Shown here: positions 9,392-19,704 of the stretch, one piece after another
Position numbering within the stretch: the stretch's first letter is position 1
Layout of the letters: each line of letters begins with the position of its first letter
Assembly: GCA_964291465.2 (NCBI GenBank)
Contig: OZ219936.1
Coordinates: 186,001-250,000, forward strand
Length of the DNA: 64,000 nucleotides
Direction of reading: 5' to 3'
Source of the DNA: JAGWBJ01 sp964291465
GTDB lineage: Bacteria > Chloroflexota > Dehalococcoidia > Lucifugimonadales > JAGWBF01
Translations under genes and position numbers: made by a program
The notes under the pieces: generated by a model
Database searches by the model: none
What the model saw: the letters and a program-made list of their open reading frames with translations, nothing else
Told to the model about the DNA's origin: nothing

Positions 9392-9546
9392 ATGACCTTT
9401 AACGTAGCACTAACCCGCTGGGTCGTGCGCGAAGTCGCCAAGCTTACCGACAAGCCTTTGCGCGAAATCGGCGAGGCCCTTGCCAATGACATCTTGGACA
9501 GCGAGGATTCCCTGTCCGACTATGACTATACGCTAGGCGACAACGG
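9392..9546 (+). pseudogene. truncated gene remnant at island edge
   Basis: From the ATG at 9392 about 52 residues look like a natural alpha-helical protein (VVREVAKLTDKPLREIGEAL, then acidic DSEDSLSDYDYTLGD). The frame then runs on to 9700, but that part is simply antisense to the MoaD gene. The natural-looking sequence ends where MoaD ends. The simplest reading is a gene cut off at a recombination junction. It could also be a chance reading frame. Confidence 0.3.
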
Positions 9547-9810
9547 CTATCCTCCGCCGATGGCGGGGACGAAATGGACCTCCCGGGCCTCGGCCACCTT
9601 CTCCAGGAGGCCCATGCGGGCGACCTCCCCGTCCACGGCCACGGACACGTTGGGGCGCAGCCGCCCGTCCTCCACCAGCCGCTCCTTCATGCCCGGATAG
9701 AGGCGCTCAAGCTCGTCGATGATCTGGCGGACGTTCCTGGCCTCGATGTCGACCTGCTTTACGCCCCCGCTCAGGGGCTGCAGCATGGTGGGTATGAAGA
9801 CCGCGGTCAT
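9547..9810 (-). CDS. MoaD/ThiS-family small sulfur carrier
   Basis: The 87-residue ubiquitin-like protein ends in the diglycine tail needed for thiocarboxylation (PAIGGG then stop). Its body (NVRQIIDELERLYPGMKERL, VNVSV-like strand, then EVHFVPAIGGG) fits MoaD-type carriers in the molybdopterin pathway. It starts with no gap after the stop of the molybdenum hydroxylase subunit, so it is translated with it. It may supply sulfur for molybdopterin or for enzyme maturation. No MoaE, MoeB or MoaA is present in the window. Confidence 0.85.
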   Translation of the reverse strand: MTAVFIPTMLQPLSGGVKQVDIEARNVRQIIDELERLYPGMKERLVEDGRLRPNVSVAVDGEVARMGLLEKVAEAREVHFVPAIGGG

Positions 9811-12108
9811 CTATCCCCCGTTCTTCCAACGGGCCTCGAGGATCTTGCCGGGGCTCATCGGCAGGGTATCCATGCGGACGCCTATGGCGTCGTGGATGGC
9901 GTTGGCCACGGCGGCCATGGGGGGCACGATGGGCACCTCTCCCACGCCCCGGGCGCCGAACCGGTGGCCCGGGTTGGCCACCTCCACGATGACGGTGTCG
10001 ATCATGGGCAGGTCCAGGCTGGTGGGCATCCGGTAGTCCAGCAGGCTGGAGTTCATCATGCGGCCCTGGTCGTTGAAGAAGTACTCCTCGTTCAGCGCCC
10101 AGCCGATGCCCTGCACCGCGCCGCCCTGCATCTGGCCCTCGACGTAGCTGGGATGGATGGCCTTGCCCGCGTCCTGGACCGCCGTGTAGCGGAGCACGTC
10201 CACCTTGCCGGTGTCGGGGTCCACCTCCACGTCCACCATGTGGGTGGCGAAGGCGTTGCCCGCGCCCCTGGGGTCCACGCTGGCCCGTCCGATGATGGAC
10301 CCGCCCTGGCTCATGGCCTCGACGAACTGCCCGGCCAGCTCCCGGAAGCTCATCCTGAGCTCGGGGTCCGAGCGGTGGGACACTCCGCCGTCGACGTACT
10401 CGACCTCGTCCACCGACGTGTCCCATATCTTGGCGGCGCGCTCCACCATCTGCCGCTTCACGTCCTCGGCCGCCTCGATGGCCGCCCAGCCGCTGGCGAA
10501 GGCTACGCGGCTCCCCCCGGTCAGGGCCGTGTAGCCTATGGAGTCGGTGTCGACCACCGTGGGCTTGACGTCCTCGTAGGGGATGCCCAGCACCTCGGCC
10601 GCCTGCATGGCGATGGAGGCCCTGGTCCCGCCGATGTCCACCGACCCCTCGATGAGGCTCACCTTGCCGTCGGAGTTGACGGTTATGGTGCAGCTGGACT
10701 GGAACCCGATGTTGAACCAGAAGCCCGACGCGACGCCGCGGCCCCGGTACTTGCCGTCCTTGGGTCCCTTGTCCAGGGGAGCGCTGTAGTGGTCGTGGCC
10801 CTTGGCCGCCTCCAGCACCTCCACGTTGCCCACCCGGGCGAAGACGGGACCCTCGACCCGGCGGGTGCCCTCCTTGGCAGCGTTGAGGAGCCGGAACTCC
10901 AGCGGGTCCATGTTCAGCTTCCTGCAGATCTCGTCCATCACCGTCTCCACTGCGAAGGCGGCCTGGGGGGCGCCGGGAGCGCGATAGGCGGCCGTCTTGG
11001 CCTTGTTCACGACCACGTCGTACCCGTCCACCTGCCCGTTGGCGTAGTCGTAGCAGGCGAAGGCGCAGTTGACGGCCGGGGCCACGCTGGCGCCCGGATA
11101 GCCGCCTCCCTCCATGGCGATGGAGGCCTGACATGCGGTGATCTTCCCGTCCTTGGTGACGCCGACCTTGATCTTCATCCACGAGCCCGGGGCAGGGCCC
11201 GAGGACTGGAAGACGTCGGCGCGGGTCATGGTCAGCTTGACGGGCGCCCCGCTCTTCCTGGACAGCAGCGCGGCCAGGGGCTCCAGGTACACGGGTATCT
11301 TGCCGCCGAACCCGCCGCCTATCTCCATGGGAGTCACCTTGATGTGGGACACGGGGAGTGCGAGGAGCTGGGAGAGGTCGTCCCTGACCGAGAAGGGCCC
11401 CTGGGTGCAGCACCAAACGTTCAGACGGCCGTCCATGTTCCACAGGGCCGTCGCCGAGTGGGGCTCGATGTACCCCTGGTGCACCGACGCCGTCTCGAAC
11501 TCCCGCTCCACCACCAGGTCCGCCTCGGCGAAGCCCTTCTCCAGGTCCCCCATCTCGAAGCGGAAGTGCTGGGCCACGTTGCTGGGCTTGTCGGCCGTCT
11601 CCCCCAGCTCGTCGGTGAACAGGTCGTCGTGGAGCAGGGGTGCGTCGGGCTCCATGGCCTGCCGCACGGTCATCACCGGGGGCAGCTCCTCGTACTCCAC
11701 CTTTATCAGCGCGGCGGCCTCCTCGGCGGTGTTGGGGTCGATGGCCGCGACGGCGGCGACGGCGTGCCCCTCGTAGAGCACCTTGTCGCCGGCCAGGATG
11801 TTGTTGCTCTTGTACCTGTTGTACCGCCAGCCGGGGACCTGGACCTCGGGAGAGCCGTCCTGGGGGAGGTCCCTGCCGGTGACGACGGCCCTGACGCCGG
11901 GGAGCGCCTCCGCCGCGCTGGTGTCGATGGACTTGATGCGGGCATGGGCATGGGGGCTACGGACCACGACCCCGTGGAGGAGGCCCATCAGCTTGATGTC
12001 CGCGCCATACTGGGCCCGCCCGGTCACCTTGTCCACACCGTCGGGGCGGACGGGCCTGGTGCCGACTACGTCGTAATCCACCTGGGACAGCACTACGTTA
12101 GAGTCCAA
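9811..12108 (-). CDS. xanthine dehydrogenase-family molybdopterin-binding subunit
   Basis: The 765-residue large subunit of a molybdenum hydroxylase belongs to the CoxL/XdhB/aldehyde oxidase family. EIGGGFGGK and YRAPGAPQAAFAVE are cofactor-binding motifs. RGVGEVPIVPP near the end carries the catalytic Glu (about residue 724). The start is TTG, set by GGAGGGTGACC upstream. These enzymes normally work with a 2Fe-2S subunit and an FAD subunit, but neither is adjacent: acs lies upstream and MoaD downstream. The substrate cannot be told from sequence, and nothing suggests CO dehydrogenase. Confidence 0.9.
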   Translation of the reverse strand: MDSNVVLSQVDYDVVGTRPVRPDGVDKVTGRAQYGADIKLMGLLHGVVVRSPHAHARIKSIDTSAAEALPGVRAVVTGRDLPQDGSPEVQVPGWRYNRYKSNNILAGDKVLYEGHAVAAVAAIDPNTAEEAAALIKVEYEELPPVMTVRQAMEPDAPLLHDDLFTDELGETADKPSNVAQHFRFEMGDLEKGFAEADLVVEREFETASVHQGYIEPHSATALWNMDGRLNVWCCTQGPFSVRDDLSQLLALPVSHIKVTPMEIGGGFGGKIPVYLEPLAALLSRKSGAPVKLTMTRADVFQSSGPAPGSWMKIKVGVTKDGKITACQASIAMEGGGYPGASVAPAVNCAFACYDYANGQVDGYDVVVNKAKTAAYRAPGAPQAAFAVETVMDEICRKLNMDPLEFRLLNAAKEGTRRVEGPVFARVGNVEVLEAAKGHDHYSAPLDKGPKDGKYRGRGVASGFWFNIGFQSSCTITVNSDGKVSLIEGSVDIGGTRASIAMQAAEVLGIPYEDVKPTVVDTDSIGYTALTGGSRVAFASGWAAIEAAEDVKRQMVERAAKIWDTSVDEVEYVDGGVSHRSDPELRMSFRELAGQFVEAMSQGGSIIGRASVDPRGAGNAFATHMVDVEVDPDTGKVDVLRYTAVQDAGKAIHPSYVEGQMQGGAVQGIGWALNEEYFFNDQGRMMNSSLLDYRMPTSLDLPMIDTVIVEVANPGHRFGARGVGEVPIVPPMAAVANAIHDAIGVRMDTLPMSPGKILEARWKNGG

Positions 12109-12160
12109 GGGTCACCCTCCTTCTTCTACGTCCACCCGGGTCACGTTAAGTTTGATCTGA

Positions 12161-12166
12161 ATTATA
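12161..12166 (-). promoter_or_regulatory. extended -10 promoter element
   Basis: On the minus strand this reads TGCTATAAT, a perfect -10 with the TGn extension, 53 bases before the TTG start of the hydroxylase subunit. No good -35 is visible at 17 bases. It suggests the hydroxylase-MoaD pair has its own promoter downstream of acs. Confidence 0.5.
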
Positions 12167-12201
12167 GCACCGGGGAGTGGGCCACGCCACGACACCCGGC
12201 A

Positions 12202-14154
12202 CTACTCGTCGTCGTCGGCGTACTGGGCCTTCAACGACTCCACCACCGCCGGGTCGGCCAGGGTCGTGGTGTCGCCCAAGGCCCGGCCCTCGGCCACGTC
12301 CCGCAGGAGGCGGCGCATGATCTTCTGGCTGCGGGTCTTGGGGAGCTCCGCCGTGAAGAATATGTCGTCGGGCCTGGCGATGGGCCCTATCTTGGCGGCC
12401 ACGTGCTGCTTCAGCTCGGCGACCAGGGCGTCGGAGGCCGGCACGCCCTCCTTGAGGGTGACGAAGGCCACGACGGCCTGGCCCTTCACCTCGTGGCTCC
12501 TGCCGATGGAGGCCGCCTCGGCCACGGCCTCGTGGTCCACCAGGGCGCTCTCCACCTCCATGGTGGAGATGCGGTGGGCGGACACGTTGATGACGTCGTC
12601 GACTCGGCCCAGGAGCCAGAAGTAGCCGTCCTCGTCCCTCTTGCAGCCGTCGGCGGTGAAGTAGGTGTCGGGATAGCGGGACCAGTACTGCTCCACGTAC
12701 CGGTCGGGGTCTCCGTATATGGTCCGGAGCATTCCGGGCCACGGCCTCTTGAGGACCAGGTAGCCGCCCTGTCCAGCTCCCACGGGGCCCCCGGCCTCGT
12801 CCACGACCTCGGCCTGTATGCCGGGGAAGGGCCTGGTGGCCGAGCCGGGCTTGAGGGTGGTGATTCCGGGCAATGGGGCTATCAGTATCTGCCCCGTCTC
12901 CGTCTGCCACCAGGTGTCCACCACGGGGCACCTGCCGCCGCCGATGTTCTGCCAGTACCACATCCACGCCTCGGGGTTGATGGGCTCTCCGACGCTGCCC
13001 AGCAACCGCAGGGAGGAGAGGTCGCGCCTCCTGGGGAACTCCTCGCCCCAGCGCATGAAGGTCCGGATGGCCGTGGGCGCCGTGTAGCAGATGGTGGCCC
13101 CGTACTTCTCGACGATGGCCCAGAAACGGTCCCGGTCGGGGTAGTCGGGGGAGCCCTCGTACATGACCGTCGTGGCACCGTTGGCCAGGGGGCCGTAGAC
13201 GATATAGCTGTGGCCCGTCACCCAGCCGATGTCGGCGGTGCACCAGTAGACGTCGTCTTCCTTGAGGTCGAACACCCACTTGGCGGTGGCGTAGGTCCCC
13301 ACCATGTAGCCCGCCGTCGTGTGGACGATGCCCTTGGGCTTGCCGGTGGTGCCGCTGGTGTACAGCAGGTACAGGATGTCCTCGGCGTCCATGGGCTCGG
13401 CGTCGCACCTGGCGGACTGGGCGTCGACGAGGTCGTGCCACCAAACGTCCCTGCCGGCGACCATCTGGTCGTCGGCGGTGCCGGTGCGCCGCACCACCAG
13501 CACCTTCTCCACCGTGGGGGCGCCCTCCAGGGAGGCGTCGGCGTTCCCCTTCAGGGCCAGGACGTTGCCCCGGCGATACCCCCCGTCGGCGGTGATGAGC
13601 ACCTTGGCCTGTGAGTCGTTGATGCGATCCCGCAGGGCCTCGATGCTGAATCCCCCGAAGACGACGCTGTGGGGAGCGCCGATGCGGGCGCAGGCCAGCA
13701 CGGCGATGGCCAGCTCGGGGACCATGGGCAGGTATATGGTGACCCGGTCGCCCTTGCGGACCCCGAGGCTCTTCAGGGCGTTGGCGGCCTTGCACACCTC
13801 CCGGTGGAGGTCCCAGTAGGTGTACACCTTCCAGTCGCCGGGCTCCCCTTCCCACACCAGGGCGGCCTTGTTCCGACGGGCGCCCAGGTGCCTGTCCAGG
13901 CAGTTGTAGGCGACGTTGGTCTTGCCGCCCACGAACCACTTGACGAAGGGCGGGTCCCACTCCAGCACCTTATCCCACTTCTTGAACCAGTGCAGATCCT
14001 CGGCGAAGCGGGCCCAGAACCCCTCGAAGTCCCTGTCGGCCTCTTCGTAGACCCCAGGGTCCCGGATGTTCGCCTTCCGGGCGAACTCGTCGGGAGGCGG
14101 GAACCTGCGCTCCTCCTGGAGCAGTGCGTCGATGTTGCCGGTCTGCTCTACCAC
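12202..14154 (-). CDS. acs: acetyl-CoA synthetase
   Basis: The roughly 650-residue AMP-forming acetate:CoA ligase carries YTSGTTGKPKGIVH, the adenylate-binding loop, and near the C-terminus PKTRSQKIMRRLL, containing the catalytic lysine that is acetylated in regulation. The frame is open further upstream to 14352, but GGAGGTGACGAGG precedes the GTG at 14154. Starting there gives the usual Acs N-terminus (NIDALLQEERRFPPP) and normal length. It activates acetate to acetyl-CoA in the cytoplasm. The PcrA gene diverges on the other strand. Confidence 0.93.
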   Translation of the reverse strand: MVEQTGNIDALLQEERRFPPPDEFARKANIRDPGVYEEADRDFEGFWARFAEDLHWFKKWDKVLEWDPPFVKWFVGGKTNVAYNCLDRHLGARRNKAALVWEGEPGDWKVYTYWDLHREVCKAANALKSLGVRKGDRVTIYLPMVPELAIAVLACARIGAPHSVVFGGFSIEALRDRINDSQAKVLITADGGYRRGNVLALKGNADASLEGAPTVEKVLVVRRTGTADDQMVAGRDVWWHDLVDAQSARCDAEPMDAEDILYLLYTSGTTGKPKGIVHTTAGYMVGTYATAKWVFDLKEDDVYWCTADIGWVTGHSYIVYGPLANGATTVMYEGSPDYPDRDRFWAIVEKYGATICYTAPTAIRTFMRWGEEFPRRRDLSSLRLLGSVGEPINPEAWMWYWQNIGGGRCPVVDTWWQTETGQILIAPLPGITTLKPGSATRPFPGIQAEVVDEAGGPVGAGQGGYLVLKRPWPGMLRTIYGDPDRYVEQYWSRYPDTYFTADGCKRDEDGYFWLLGRVDDVINVSAHRISTMEVESALVDHEAVAEAASIGRSHEVKGQAVVAFVTLKEGVPASDALVAELKQHVAAKIGPIARPDDIFFTAELPKTRSQKIMRRLLRDVAEGRALGDTTTLADPAVVESLKAQYADDDE

Positions 14155-14357
14155 CCTCGTCACCTCCGCGGCCCCGTTTGCCGTCGGTGTTCCAGGCCGC
14201 CTTCGGAGGCCCCGCGGGGAGCCTCTCTGGGAACCATGATAGTCAACCCGAATCGGTCTGTCCACACTCGGCCTGGAGCGGCACGGGGCCCTTGTCCCGC
14301 CGACGGATGGCAAGTAGAGTATACGTGCACCCCACGGGCGCCCCGCTCCCATACCAG

Positions 14358-16547
<2,190 letters not shown>

Positions 16548-16558
16548 CCGTAGCTCCC

Positions 16559-16587
16559 TTGACACCCCTGGGGGCCCCTTGTACACT
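16559..16587 (+). promoter_or_regulatory. sigma70-like promoter
   Basis: TTGACA at 16559-16564, a 17-base spacer and TACACT at 16582-16587, 38 bases before the start of the dehydratase-like gene. The boxes match those at 40075-40103 almost exactly. It probably drives the 16625-19678 gene group. Confidence 0.65.
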
Positions 16588-16624
16588 CCAGGCGGTACGA
16601 AGCCGGGGGGTTCTCCAGAGTCCA

Positions 16625-17080
16625 ATGTCCTCGGAAAATACCTTCCTTACCGACGAGGTGCGCCAGCGGGCGCTGGGCCTCCAATCGGGGCCCGCGACTC
16701 TCGAGGTGGAGAAGGGCGCCGTGGCGCGGTTTGCCGAGGCGGTGGGGGACCCCAGCCCCTTGTTCAACGACGAGGCGGCCGCCCGCAAGACCCGGCTGGG
16801 GGGCCTGGTGGCGCCGCCCACCTTCCTGCGCTCCCTCCGGCTGGAGCGTCCGACCGTCCCCGACGCGCCCTTCGAGAAGCTGCTGGACGGGGGAAGCGAT
16901 TGGGAGTACTTCGAGCCCGTGCGGGTGGGGGACCACATCACCGGCGTGGTACGCATCGCCGACCTGTGGGAGAGGTCCGGCAGGCTGGGGACGATGCTGT
17001 TCACCGTCCTGGAGTTCACCTACACCAACCAGCTTGGCGAGCTGGTCGCCACCCAGCGGAACACGCTGATCTATTACTAG
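16625..17080 (+). CDS. MaoC N-terminal-like (FAS1-like) dehydratase domain protein
   Basis: The 151-residue hotdog-fold protein has GDPSPLFNDEAAARKTRLGG and APPTFLRSL, typical of the FAS1-like dehydratase domain that forms the inactive half of bacterial HTD2/MaoC hydratase pairs. It is followed 26 bases later by a second hotdog protein with the catalytic-type motif, which fits a two-subunit R-specific enoyl-CoA hydratase or 3-hydroxyacyl dehydratase. The start is ATG at 16625. Confidence 0.8.
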   Translation: MSSENTFLTDEVRQRALGLQSGPATLEVEKGAVARFAEAVGDPSPLFNDEAAARKTRLGGLVAPPTFLRSLRLERPTVPDAPFEKLLDGGSDWEYFEPVRVGDHITGVVRIADLWERSGRLGTMLFTVLEFTYTNQLGELVATQRNTLIYY

Positions 17081-17106
17081 CCGTTTCGACCGGTTCGGGG
17101 GACGTA

Positions 17107-17535
17107 ATGGGCGTATTCTGGAACGACGTGGAGGAGGGGGCGGAGATACCGCCCCTGGTCAAGCGCCCCACGACGCGGCAGCTCGTGCAGTACGCGGGGG
17201 CGTCGGGGGACTTCTACGAGATCCACTACGACAAGGACTACGCCCAGGCCAACGAGCTACCGGGCCAGATCATCCACGGGGCCCTGAAGAACGCCTTCCT
17301 GGCCCAGCTGGTGACCGGCTGGGCGGGCGAGGACGGCGCCCTAAAGAAGCTGTCGTGCCAGTACCGAGGCATGGACGTCCCCGGGGACACGTTGGTGTGC
17401 AAGGGCACCGTGACGCGCAAGTACGTGCAGGACGGCGAGTATCTGGTGGACTGCGACGTCTGGCTGGAGAACGGCAAAGGGGAGAACACTACCAGGGGGA
17501 CCGCCACCGTGCGGCTGCCCCTCCAGGGCCCTTAG
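17107..17535 (+). CDS. MaoC-like hydratase subunit
   Basis: The 142-residue hotdog protein has the active-site region YAGASGDFYEIHYDKDYAQ, which places the Asp and His of MaoC-type hydratases, then PGQIIHGALKNAFL. It is likely the catalytic partner of the preceding FAS1-like protein, hydrating enoyl-CoA or dehydrating 3-hydroxyacyl-CoA. The two downstream SDRs could take the hydroxyacyl product. Substrate unknown. Confidence 0.85.
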   Translation: MGVFWNDVEEGAEIPPLVKRPTTRQLVQYAGASGDFYEIHYDKDYAQANELPGQIIHGALKNAFLAQLVTGWAGEDGALKKLSCQYRGMDVPGDTLVCKGTVTRKYVQDGEYLVDCDVWLENGKGENTTRGTATVRLPLQGP

Positions 17536-17589
17536 GGCACCCTGTAGAGAGGCCCCGCGCCGGCGGGCGCCGGCAACGAGGAGCGTGAC

Positions 17590-18510
17590 ATGCCCGACGT
17601 GGTGAAAGACAAGGTGGCCGTGGTGACCGGCGCCGGACGGGGCATCGGCCGTGGCGTGGCGATGCTCATGGCCGCCCAGGGGGCCAGGGTCGTGGCCGTC
17701 GACCCCGGCGTGAACGTGGACGGCACGGGGGCCGACGCCACCCCGGTGGACCAGGTGGTCCGAGAGATAACCGAGGCCGGGGGCGCCGCGGTGGCCTGCC
17801 ACGAGTCGGTGGCGACCATGGAGGGGGGCGAGGCGGCTGTCCAGGCCGCCATCGACGCCTTTGGCAAGCTGGACGTCGTGGTCACGTGCCACGGCATACT
17901 CCGGGACCGCATGGTGTTCAACATGACGGAACAAGAGTGGGATGACGTCATCGCCGTGCACCTGAAGGGCACCTTCACGGTCGTCAAGCACGCCTGCATA
18001 CTGTTCCGCCAGCAGCGGTCGGGACGCGTCATCACCTTCACCTCCGAATCGGGGTTGGTGGGCAACTCGGGCCAGGCCAACTACGGCGCCGCCAAGTCGG
18101 GCATAGCAGGGTTCACCAAGGTGGTGGCCCGGGACATGGGCCGCTACGGGGTGACCGCCAACTCCATCGCGCCCAGGGCGCAGACGCGCATGATCGGCAA
18201 CATACCAGCCTCGGCCAGCGCCATCAGGGCCCAGGGGGGCGTGGCCGGCATCGCCGGCGAAGAGGACCTGGGCACCGCCGACCCCGACGACGTGGCGCCT
18301 TTCGTGGTGTACCTGGCCAGCGACTACGCCTCCAACGTCAACGGACAGACCTTTTTGGTCTATGGGGGCGACGTGGCCCTGATGTCCCAGCCCAGGCCGG
18401 AACGCTGCATATACAACGACGGCCGGTGGTCCCTGGACGTCCTGGCGCCCCTGGCCCGAGACTACCTCACCCGGGGCATCGGCAACCCGGCCCCGGCGCC
18501 GACGTCCTGA
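17590..18510 (+). CDS. SDR family oxidoreductase (hydroxyacyl-CoA dehydrogenase-like), copy 1
   Basis: The 306-residue classical SDR resembles the dehydrogenase part of peroxisomal multifunctional enzyme 2. TGAGRGIGRG binds NAD(P), CHGILRDRMV carries the NAG-equivalent, SESGLVGNSGQANYGAAKSG carries catalytic Ser, Tyr and Lys. GAGGAGCGTGAC precedes the ATG. With the two hotdog proteins upstream, it could form a beta-oxidation-like hydratase/dehydrogenase unit. It is very similar throughout to the protein at 18749-19678, which marks a tandem duplication. Confidence 0.9.
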   Translation: MPDVVKDKVAVVTGAGRGIGRGVAMLMAAQGARVVAVDPGVNVDGTGADATPVDQVVREITEAGGAAVACHESVATMEGGEAAVQAAIDAFGKLDVVVTCHGILRDRMVFNMTEQEWDDVIAVHLKGTFTVVKHACILFRQQRSGRVITFTSESGLVGNSGQANYGAAKSGIAGFTKVVARDMGRYGVTANSIAPRAQTRMIGNIPASASAIRAQGGVAGIAGEEDLGTADPDDVAPFVVYLASDYASNVNGQTFLVYGGDVALMSQPRPERCIYNDGRWSLDVLAPLARDYLTRGIGNPAPAPTS

Positions 18511-18520
18511 GGGCCATGAA

Positions 18521-18611
18521 TGCCTAGCCTGCGGCCCGGAATGGCCTTGTGGCGTGGCGTACTTGTTGCAGGGCTCCTGAGATTCCTCGCCTACGGCTCG
18601 GAATGACATTT
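18521..18611 (+). repeat. intergenic palindromic repeats
   Basis: Two copies of a short inverted repeat lie between the duplicated SDR genes: CCTAGCCTGCGGCCCGGAAT near 18523-18542 and ATTCCTCGCCTACGGCTCGG near 18584-18603. A reverse-oriented relative is at about 23277-23305. The rest of 18511-18748 shows no gene. Confidence 0.5.
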
Positions 18612-18748
18612 GGGAACGCTAGGAATGACGTGGTCTGGGGGGAATTGGCGCCCTGGAGCGCGCTGTGCAAGGGGTTCCTTTAGGCGGGAGCGAAGGGTGC
18701 GCGGGAGTGACAGGAGGAACTGAAGCCCAGTATGGGAGGTGACCCACC

Positions 18749-19678
18749 GTGGAGGGTCTGGTCCAAGACAAAGTAGCCATCGTCACCGGCTCCGGACGGG
18801 GCATCGGGAGAGGCATCGCCCTGCTCATGGCCGCCCAGGGGGCCAGGGTCGTGGTAGTAGACCCCGGGGTGAACATCGACGGAACGGGGGCCGACGCCAC
18901 CCCGGCGGACCAGGTGGTCCGGGAGATCACCGAGGCCGGCGGCTCCGCCGTGGCCTGCCACGAGTCGGTGGCGACCATGGAGGGGGGCGAGGCGGCGGTC
19001 CAGGCCGCCGTAGACGCCTTCGGCAAGCTGGACGTCGTGGTCACCTGCCACGGCATACTGCGCGACCGCATGGTCTTCAACATGACCGAGCAAGAGTGGG
19101 ACGACGTCATCGCCGTGCACCTGAAGGGCACCTTCGCCGTGGTGAAGCACGCCTGCATCCTGTTCCGGCAGCAGCGCTCGGGGCGCGTCATCACCTTCAG
19201 CTCCACCTCGGGACTCTACGGAAACTCGGGACAGGCCAACTATGGAGCGGCCAAGGACGGCATCGCCGGGTTCACCCGGGTGGTGGCCAGGGACATGGGC
19301 CGCTACGGCGTCACGGCCAACGCCATCTCCCCCAGCGCCTCCACCCGCATGATCGTGAGCGTACCCGGTGCGGCGCGCGACCTGCGTTCGCAACGGGGGA
19401 TATCGGGAGGCGGAGGCGACGCCACCGAGGCGGTGCGCGGGGAGGCCGACGACCTGGCGCCGTTCGCCGTCTGGCTGGCGTCGGACGAGGCGGGCCACGT
19501 CAACGGGCACGTGTTCCACGTCGCCGGCGGCCTGGTGAGCCTCCTAAACGAGCCGGAGCCGGTGAAGACCATCCATGCCAACGGGCGGTGGAGCGTGGAG
19601 GACCTGGTACGGGTGTTCCCGGCCACCATAGGCGTCGAGCTGCCCAACCCGGCCCCGGCCCCGGCTCCCAAGGACTAG
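18749..19678 (+). CDS. SDR family oxidoreductase, copy 2
   Basis: The 309-residue protein starts at GTG (VEGLVQDKVAIVTGSGRGIG). It shares long identical stretches with copy 1, including ATMEGGEAAVQAA and the GILRDRMVFNMTEQEWDDVI block, and keeps SSTSGLYGNSGQANYGAAKDG with the catalytic Ser-Tyr-Lys. The copies diverge mainly after residue 195, in the substrate-loop region, which suggests changed specificity. GGGAGGTGACCCACC precedes the start. Confidence 0.9.
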   Translation: MEGLVQDKVAIVTGSGRGIGRGIALLMAAQGARVVVVDPGVNIDGTGADATPADQVVREITEAGGSAVACHESVATMEGGEAAVQAAVDAFGKLDVVVTCHGILRDRMVFNMTEQEWDDVIAVHLKGTFAVVKHACILFRQQRSGRVITFSSTSGLYGNSGQANYGAAKDGIAGFTRVVARDMGRYGVTANAISPSASTRMIVSVPGAARDLRSQRGISGGGGDATEAVRGEADDLAPFAVWLASDEAGHVNGHVFHVAGGLVSLLNEPEPVKTIHANGRWSVEDLVRVFPATIGVELPNPAPAPAPKD

Positions 19679-19704
19679 GGCCCAATCTTAGGGGCGTAGA
19701 GCGG

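Noticed and set aside
9574..13614. 1346-residue open frame on the plus strand
   Set aside because: It is antisense to the molybdenum hydroxylase, MoaD and acs genes, and is His/Gly/Leu-rich, low in complexity and without motifs. High GC content keeps the opposite strand open.
14163..14352. Longer acs start at 14352
   Set aside because: The extra 66 residues are Arg/Pro-rich and unlike Acs, while GGAGGTGACGAGG marks the GTG at 14154.
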